Source: Sulfurimonadaceae bacterium (GTDB taxonomy: Bacteria; Campylobacterota; Campylobacteria; Campylobacterales; Sulfurimonadaceae). Taken from it: DNA of 10,063 bases. A program made the translations under genes and the position numbers. Shown one piece after another: positions 6,401-10,063 of the stretch. The notes beneath the pieces are model-generated. The model had not been told where the DNA came from and ran no database searches. It saw only the letters and a program-made list of their open reading frames with translations. Position 1 is the first letter of the stretch. Every line of letters begins with the position of its first letter. Location: contig JAUWRZ010000045.1 of the NCBI GenBank assembly GCA_030610325.1, positions 1-10,063 on the forward strand. Direction: 5' to 3'.

Positions 6401-6597
6401 TACACTATACACAGAAGATCTTGGCATTTCAGCGCATAGACGAGACTCCAAGGGTCGCGTTTAGCAGTTATGTCGAGAACGAGCAGGAGGCATTTGAGAG
6501 TATCAAATCGCAGATCGATGTCTTTATGGCCAAAGAGACAAAAGATATCAAAGCTATCACCGTGACCGTAAACCAGCTTATGGCTTCGGCGATATAG
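3409..6597 (+). CDS. NAD-dependent glutamate dehydrogenase, large-subunit type (short form)
   Basis: This enzyme oxidatively deaminates glutamate to 2-oxoglutarate and ammonium with NAD+ in the cytosol. At 1062 residues it is close to the 115-kDa class and far shorter than the bacterial 180-kDa class (about 1600 residues), mainly through a short N-terminal region of about 280 residues. The catalytic core holds GGLRWSERHEDYRSEV (283-298), KNSIIIPDGAKGGF (308-321) with the conserved lysines, DGDDSYFVVAADKGTA (368-383), WLGDAFASGGSNG (399-411), GIGSMNGDVFGNGML (448-462) of the dinucleotide-binding fold, FNGGVGTYVK (561-570) and EGGNLGFTQKARIEYALAGG (601-620), then DNAAGVDTSDHEVN (628-641). The remainder to 1062 is largely charged and probably helical. 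GGAGAG (3396-3401) sits 7 nt before the ATG. Its 3' end converges on maeB. Core codons around 4550-4800 are richer in GGT/GTA/CGT than the flanks. Confidence 0.95.
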   Translation: MPLENELNAICAQLLTSEDLDVSHELFEKIQRENIVTRISLQGKNASVRIFAVRQLYLSEITPVLHNFGFNIIDEVAYTIEKEKKSVYINRFNLKLDDPGQIKKAQGNIESVVSEALSGEIVTRSRLFSLVYKQNLSIRQVTLLRALIEYIDQTILSFNYESILSTLTSYDEIAHLFIHYFSAKFKPSLSGRKQKIKELETLIEESIKKVPQIMDDKILKITYALLQDLIRTNYYLDRDSIALKIDTRSFSENLKGLQPNIEAFVYHPEFSGLHLRMSLISRGGLRWSERHEDYRSEVKSLMTTQEGKNSIIIPDGAKGGFVIRKEKSEITKEYFTEIYSMFINNLLDLVDNRVEGEIVRDKDVVAYDGDDSYFVVAADKGTASMSDVANAIAIERGYWLGDAFASGGSNGFGHKELGITAKGSLMSTKRFFIEKGVDFYKDTVTVVGIGSMNGDVFGNGMLESKAFKLLAAISHKEIFIDPDPIPLIAFEERQRLFIAKSGGWSHYNQSLISSGGGIFLRSDKAIELSAEIKKMLPTSKKVMSGEELSRRLLSMKVDLFFNGGVGTYVKGADENNLDIGDKQNEAVRLDASELQAEMVCEGGNLGFTQKARIEYALAGGKINIDGIDNAAGVDTSDHEVNLKILLNIIVEKGLVERKEADKLLQSLTDQVVNMVLWSNYHQALAISRDEYLSRYYLPDFITAIEVLESQVSIFKRHDFYIPKNENIRDIITKEESIVRPVLSSLLSYSKIFVKNQLLESDLLEESFAVDYLFKYFPKSFIGAYEHEISNHPLRREIMATVIADIVINLQGATFIADYHKLDPERFLIKIKSYLIGNQLFGANDIRYELYRHDYELEPEKQYELLNEIEHTLNFSTRWMVKYLNDYQIDAAHLLDYKEKLFELLGEINANGTKEILPDNPEFNRFFHVIDYLRFAVAAIMIKENTHHSFENVAVLFYLIVNEFKILEMINSLDEIEIVSESDKILRHQVMQFIEFIVVHYTQKILAFQRIDETPRVAFSSYVENEQEAFESIKSQIDVFMAKETKDIKAITVTVNQLMASAI

Positions 6598-6601
6598 CAG
6601 A

Positions 6602-6623
6602 TGTTGGGGAAATTCCCCCAACA
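6602..6623. terminator. bidirectional hairpin between convergent genes
   Basis: TGTTGGGG (6602-6609) pairs with CCCCAACA (6616-6623) around a 6-nt loop, filling the gap between the glutamate dehydrogenase stop (6597) and the maeB stop (6626). The symmetric location suggests a shared 3' boundary for both transcripts. Neither strand has a U-tract right after the stem, so strict Rho-independent termination is not assured. Confidence 0.55.
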
Positions 6624-6625
6624 GG

Positions 6626-7909
6626 TCACTTTAGACGATTAAGATCGACACGCTGGGCGAGTCGGTAGCGATAACGCTCTATATCGAACTCTTTCATCTC
6701 AGAAGCTCCGGTACGTACAGCAGCGGCAGCTACCGCACTCGAGACCTCCACGTTCAGACGCTTGTCAAATGGCTTAGGGATGATGTACTCCTGTCCAAAT
6801 ACGACTTTAGTCCCATAAGCTTTATTAATATACTCAGGGACCTCTTTGCGAGCCAGTTTGGCCAGCGATTCAGCAGCAGCGACTTTCATCTCGGTATTGA
6901 TCTTTTTGGCTTTGACATCAAGCGCTCCACGAAAGATGAACGGGAAGCCAAGGACATTATTGACCTGATTGGGAAAATCACTTCGTCCGGTGGCGATGAT
7001 CGCATCGGGACGGGCTCTTTTTATATCTTCGGGGAAGAGCTCGGGAGTAGGGTTGGCCAGGGTGAAGATGATCGGGTCACTTGCCATCAGTTCGATATCG
7101 TCAAGCGAGAAGGCACCAGGACGTGAAAGGCCCACGACCACATCGGCACCGGTGAACGCCTGCTCATGGGTGATACGTACCTTTGTAGCAAACTCCTCTT
7201 TGTACTTGTTGACCCCGGAACGACCATGAAAGATGATCCCTTGTGAGTCGATCATGACAATAGATCGGACACCCATGTGACGGTAGAGTCTGGCACAACT
7301 GATCGCTGCAGCCCCGGCACCTACTACGACTATATGCAGGTCTTCCATCTTGCGTTTTGTGATAAGACAGGCATTGATAAGTCCGGCAGTAGAGATGACG
7401 GCAGTCCCATGTTGGTCATCATGCATCACGGGGATATCGAGAAGGTCTGTCAGCCGTTTTTCGATCTCAAAACACTCTGGTGCTTTGATATCCTCGAGAT
7501 TAATACCGCCGAAAGTAGGGGCGATCGCTTCGACGACACTGCAGAAACGTACGATATCTTTGGTGTCTACTTCGATATCGTAAGCATCAAGATCACTGAA
7601 CGTCTTAAAGAGGATCGCTTTTCCTTCCATGACAGGCTTTGACGCGAGGGGACCGATGTCACCCAGACCCAATACAGCGGTACCGTTTGTTATGACGCCG
7701 ATGAGGTTGCTTTTAGCCGTGTATCGGTAGGCAGTCTCCGGGTCGTCTGCGATCTCCAGGCAGGGGACAGCTACTCCCGGTGTATAAGCCAGGCTGAGGT
7801 CATGCTGGGTGCTAAAGGGTTTGGTCGCAAGGGTGGCTATCTTGCCCGGACGCTCACCTTCGTGATAGGCAAGTGCCTCTTCCTCTTTTAGGCTGAGTGG
7901 TTTTTTCAA
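6626..7909 (-). CDS. maeB: malic enzyme (malate to pyruvate, decarboxylating)
   Basis: It oxidatively decarboxylates malate to pyruvate and CO2 with NAD(P)+. The 427 residues match the short bacterial form without the C-terminal phosphotransacetylase-like domain of long MaeB proteins. Seen: SLAYTPGVA (39-47), [12 protein letters not shown] (91-102) with the catalytic lysine region, NLEDIKAP (137-144) and DDQHGTA (164-170) for metal and substrate, [15 protein letters not shown] (194-208) Rossmann turn followed by MIDSQG (219-224), and [19 protein letters not shown] (306-324). Cofactor preference cannot be judged safely: an Asp at the end of strand 2 also occurs in NADP enzymes of this family. 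The start is TTG 7909, with GGAG 7 nt upstream. The TTG overlaps the gltX stop as TTGA, so the two are probably coupled. The first in-frame ATG would remove the YTPGVA motif. Confidence 0.92.
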   Translation of the reverse strand: MKKPLSLKEEEALAYHEGERPGKIATLATKPFSTQHDLSLAYTPGVAVPCLEIADDPETAYRYTAKSNLIGVITNGTAVLGLGDIGPLASKPVMEGKAILFKTFSDLDAYDIEVDTKDIVRFCSVVEAIAPTFGGINLEDIKAPECFEIEKRLTDLLDIPVMHDDQHGTAVISTAGLINACLITKRKMEDLHIVVVGAGAAAISCARLYRHMGVRSIVMIDSQGIIFHGRSGVNKYKEEFATKVRITHEQAFTGADVVVGLSRPGAFSLDDIELMASDPIIFTLANPTPELFPEDIKRARPDAIIATGRSDFPNQVNNVLGFPFIFRGALDVKAKKINTEMKVAAAESLAKLARKEVPEYINKAYGTKVVFGQEYIIPKPFDKRLNVEVSSAVAAAAVRTGASEMKEFDIERYRYRLAQRVDLNRLK

Positions 7910-9303
7910 GTCGCTTCTCCGATGGCAGCGATGACGTTCTCAACGCGCTTGGTCGTCTCTTCGACACCGATGATAGCCATGATATTATCTAGTCCCGGTC
8001 CGGCGAGTTTACCGACAAGGGCGACACGCAGCGGTTGACCGATCTTTCCAAAGCCGATACCGAGATCATTGACGACGGCTTCCATCACCGCGTGGTAATC
8101 GATAGGGAGGTGCAGGTCAGGTGTGCTTTGCAACTTGTCTATAAAGCTCTCTAGAACAGAGACCGCCTCACCTTTGAACGCTTTTTTCATCGCTTTTGGG
8201 TCATACTCAGTCGGGGTGTCAAGGATCTCTTTGATCAGCTTGGCCATCTCCTGAAGTGTCTTTGCCCGCTCTTTGATCGCATCAAGGATGATCTCACGCT
8301 TATCATGACTAAGCAGATAGATGTCATGTGACTCAAGCAGTGTAGCGAGTGTCGCATTGTCGAGGTTCTTGATATAGTGCGCGTTTAACCAGTCAAGCTT
8401 CTCGACATTGTAGATCGAAGCGGACTTGTTGATGTCTGCAGGATCGAAGAGGCTCTTCATCTCCTCCATGGAGAAGATCTCCTGGTCACCGTGGCTCCAG
8501 CCCAGGCGGACAAGGAAGTTTAGCAGTGCCTCAGGTAGATAACCCATCTCTTTATAGGCCATGACATCGGTGGCCCCATCACGTTTTGAGAGCTTTTTAC
8601 CCTGCTGGTTATGGATCATCGGGACATGGTAGAACTTTGGAAGATCAAGACCAAGTGCTTTATAGACTACCATCTGTTTAGGGGTGTTGGAGAGGTGGTC
8701 ATCACCACGGATCACCTCATTGATACCCATAAGTGCATCATCGATCGTGACTACGAAGTTATAGGTCGGAGCACCATCACTTCTGGCGATGATGAAATCA
8801 TCAAGTATGTCGTCGACATTAAACGTGATATCGCCTTTGATACCGTCGTTGACGGTGATAGTCCCCTCTTGAGGTGCCTTGATGCGGATGACGGGTTCGA
8901 TGCCTTCTGGGGGAGTTCCGTCAAAATCGCGGTAGCGGCCATCATAACGCGGGCGCTCTTTGTTAGCTGTCTGCTTTTCACGTAGTGCATCGAGCTCCTC
9001 TCTGGACATATAACAGTAGTAGGCTTTGCCCTCATCAAGCAGCTGCTGAAGATACTGCTTATAGATATCGCCACGTTGGGATTGGTAGGTGATCTCGCCG
9101 TCATACTCCAGACCCATCCATTCGAATGCATTGAGTATGGCCTGTGCGGCCTCTTCATTGTTACGGCTCTGGTCGGTGTCTTCGATACGAAGTACGAACT
9201 TCCCGCCATTACGGCGCGCCCAGAGATAGCTTAGTAGGGCCGTTCGCAGACCGCCGATGTGGAGGTATCCTGTTGGACTTGGTGCAAAACGTGTTATGAT
9301 CAT
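7906..9303 (-). CDS. gltX: glutamyl-tRNA synthetase
   Basis: A class I aminoacyl-tRNA synthetase that charges tRNA with glutamate in the cytosol. The 465 residues fit the family. Seen: FAPSPTGYLHIGGLRTA (6-22) with the HIGH-type signature, LRIEDTD (38-44), YNFVVTIDDALMGINEVIRG (181-200), DDHLSNTPKQ (201-210), and KKLSKRDGA (236-244), the KMSKS-type loop with R in place of the last S. Campylobacterota usually have two GltX proteins, one of which favours tRNA-Gln in the indirect glutaminylation route. The location next to malic enzyme and the SurA-like gene matches my memory of C. jejuni gltX2 (Cj1288), but sequence alone does not settle the tRNA preference. The start is ATG 9303. The only Shine-Dalgarno-like bases (AGAGG, 9 nt upstream) lie in a mobile-element end. 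It is the first gene of a two-gene unit with maeB. Confidence 0.95.
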   Translation of the reverse strand: MIITRFAPSPTGYLHIGGLRTALLSYLWARRNGGKFVLRIEDTDQSRNNEEAAQAILNAFEWMGLEYDGEITYQSQRGDIYKQYLQQLLDEGKAYYCYMSREELDALREKQTANKERPRYDGRYRDFDGTPPEGIEPVIRIKAPQEGTITVNDGIKGDITFNVDDILDDFIIARSDGAPTYNFVVTIDDALMGINEVIRGDDHLSNTPKQMVVYKALGLDLPKFYHVPMIHNQQGKKLSKRDGATDVMAYKEMGYLPEALLNFLVRLGWSHGDQEIFSMEEMKSLFDPADINKSASIYNVEKLDWLNAHYIKNLDNATLATLLESHDIYLLSHDKREIILDAIKERAKTLQEMAKLIKEILDTPTEYDPKAMKKAFKGEAVSVLESFIDKLQSTPDLHLPIDYHAVMEAVVNDLGIGFGKIGQPLRVALVGKLAGPGLDNIMAIIGVEETTKRVENVIAAIGEAT

Positions 9304-9312
9304 TGTCTATTG

Positions 9313-9347
9313 CCTCTGATGATATACAGGGTCATTGGAAATGCCCT
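9313..9347 (-). repeat. solo, diverged copy of the element's terminal repeat in the gltX leader
   Basis: Positions 9313-9347 match the right end of the 2364-2633 element (2599-2632) closely. The inner 20 bases CCTCTGATGATATACAGGGT are identical, and five differences fall in the outer 15. No partner end is found within the 9304-9467 gap, so this is a lone remnant. Read on the gltX strand, it supplies AGAGG 9 nt before the ATG. Its altered outer part can fold as AGGGCATT/AATGACCCT with one bulge. Confidence 0.7.
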
Positions 9348-9362
9348 GAATTTAATGGTGAG

Positions 9363-9368
9363 ATTTTA
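9363..9368 (-). promoter_or_regulatory. possible -10 box (TAAAAT) of gltX-maeB
   Basis: TAAAAT on the minus strand lies 15 nt upstream of the lone terminal repeat and predicts a transcript start near 9356. If used, the whole repeat would be in the gltX leader. No clear -35 is seen. Confidence 0.35.
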
Positions 9369-9432
9369 CCCAATTTTCTCTGATGCTCTTCTAGTGTCTC
9401 GTAAAACAAGATAAGTATTAGTCAAAAGCAGA

Positions 9433-9438
9433 TAAAAT
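9433..9438 (+). promoter_or_regulatory. possible -10 box (TAAAAT) of the SurA-like gene
   Basis: TAAAAT lies 30 bases before the ATG at 9468, within the divergent gap shared with gltX. It predicts a short leader starting near 9445. No -35 is recognisable. Confidence 0.35.
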
Positions 9439-9467
9439 AACGGACTTTTTAATGCAAGAAGCGAGCA

Positions 9468-10063
9468 ATGCATAGACTACTTCTCCTTTTATCTTTTATC
9501 TTTACGACATCTTATGCCGGTATGGTCGATGGTGTGGCTATCCTTGTCAAACAAGAGCCTATAACGCTTAGTGATATCCGTGATGCGATGCAAAAAGATG
9601 GTAAAGACCTTCAGACGACAGCAGACAGCCTTATACGGACCAGACTTGAGGCCCAAGAGGCCAAAGAGCGTAAGATCTCTGTTACTAAAGAGGAGGTCCA
9701 CGAAGAGTTAGAGAAGATGGCCGAGCAAAACAATCTGAGTGTCGCGAAGTTTTTTGATGCTATGCAGAGTGCGAGGGGCCTCTCCTCTTCAGATCTTAGA
9801 AGTAAGGTCAAAAAAAAGCTTTTGAACAAAAAACTCTATAGTGCTATCGCCTTTTCTCATATGGAGCCACCTTCACCGGAAGAGGAGGAGGAGTACTATG
9901 AGATGCATATGAGTGAGTTCTCCCATCCGGAGTATTTCAAGCTTACTGCTTATCGCTCCGCAGATAAGGGAAGACTTCAGGAGAAGATCAACAATCCGAT
10001 GTTCTATTCGCCGGAAGTAAACAGTGAGGAGATGATGCTCTATTTTGACAAGATCAACCCCAA
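9468..10063 (+). CDS. SurA-like periplasmic chaperone / peptidyl-prolyl isomerase, 5' part
   Basis: The frame stays open from ATG 9468 to the window edge (198 complete codons). Residues 1-17 form a short signal peptide: a His-Arg start, a LLLLLSFIFTT hydrophobic core and SYA before G18, so export to the periplasm is expected. The mature N-terminus, GMVDGVAILVKQEPITLSDI (18-37), matches the opening of SurA-type chaperones (VDxIVAxVNxxxIT). A charged, helix-rich segment follows (about 45-150), the usual N-terminal chaperone domain, ending in an acidic EEEEEYYE stretch (139-146). The parvulin domain, if present, lies beyond the edge. The location beside gltX and malic enzyme parallels, from memory, C. 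jejuni Cj1289, a SurA-like protein. The likely role is outer-membrane protein folding. The Shine-Dalgarno is weak. An earlier ATG at 9452 hits a stop after seven codons. Confidence 0.82.
   Translation, partial: MHRLLLLLSFIFTTSYAGMVDGVAILVKQEPITLSDIRDAMQKDGKDLQTTADSLIRTRLEAQEAKERKISVTKEEVHEELEKMAEQNNLSVAKFFDAMQSARGLSSSDLRSKVKKKLLNKKLYSAIAFSHMEPPSPEEEEEYYEMHMSEFSHPEYFKLTAYRSADKGRLQEKINNPMFYSPEVNSEEMMLYFDKINP

Noticed and set aside
8751..9209. 152-codon open frame on the minus strand in another frame of gltX
   Set aside because: It lies wholly inside gltX, is rich in Ser and Arg as expected for an out-of-frame reading, and matches no family.
9800..9807. Frameshift at an A8 run in the SurA-like gene
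   Set aside because: The frame remains open with plausible SurA-like sequence on both sides, so no error needs to be assumed.

Overview
The window looks like a chromosomal segment from a Campylobacterota (epsilonproteobacterial) genome, probably a Sulfurimonas/Sulfurovum-like chemolithotroph of moderate GC. Three things suggest this. A short MqnA-type menaquinone protein is present. A malic enzyme, a glutamyl-tRNA synthetase and a SurA-like periplasmic chaperone lie next to each other; as I recall, Campylobacter jejuni carries the same three together (Cj1287-Cj1289). Its promoter-like sites are -10 boxes without a recognisable -35. Genus assignment is inference.

Layout. 1-303: gene-poor stretch with a possible gene end at the left edge, a 19-bp direct repeat and two hairpins. 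304-2182 (minus): compact molybdenum-cofactor operon moaD-moaE-moeA, with 2-nt gaps between genes and a TATAAT box upstream. 2183-2652: divergent control region, invaded by a 270-bp MITE-like element (2364-2633) with 33-bp terminal inverted repeats and two large internal imperfect palindromes. The element lies between a perfect TATAAT box (2349-2354) and the ribosome binding site of the mqnA-like gene. 2653-3303 (plus): MqnA-like protein. 3409-6597 (plus): large NAD-dependent glutamate dehydrogenase of a short type. 6602-6623: hairpin between two convergent genes. 6626-9303 (minus): gltX-maeB, translationally coupled by a TTGA overlap. 9313-9347: lone diverged copy of the element's terminal repeat, sitting in the gltX leader and supplying its Shine-Dalgarno-like bases. 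9468 to the end (plus): signal-peptide-bearing SurA-like protein, cut by the window edge.

How the genes work together. MoaD/MoaE make molybdopterin and MoeA inserts the metal, serving molybdoenzymes of anaerobic or sulfur respiration. MqnA feeds the menaquinone pool used by the same respiratory chains. Glutamate dehydrogenase (glutamate to 2-oxoglutarate) and malic enzyme (malate to pyruvate) connect nitrogen and C4 metabolism to the TCA cycle. GltX and the SurA-like protein are housekeeping functions.

The most unusual signal is the non-coding element and its relative. Both sit just downstream of -10 boxes, inside the 5' leaders of mqnA and gltX. I saw no CRISPR array, tRNA, rRNA, intact transposase, toxin-antitoxin or defence system.
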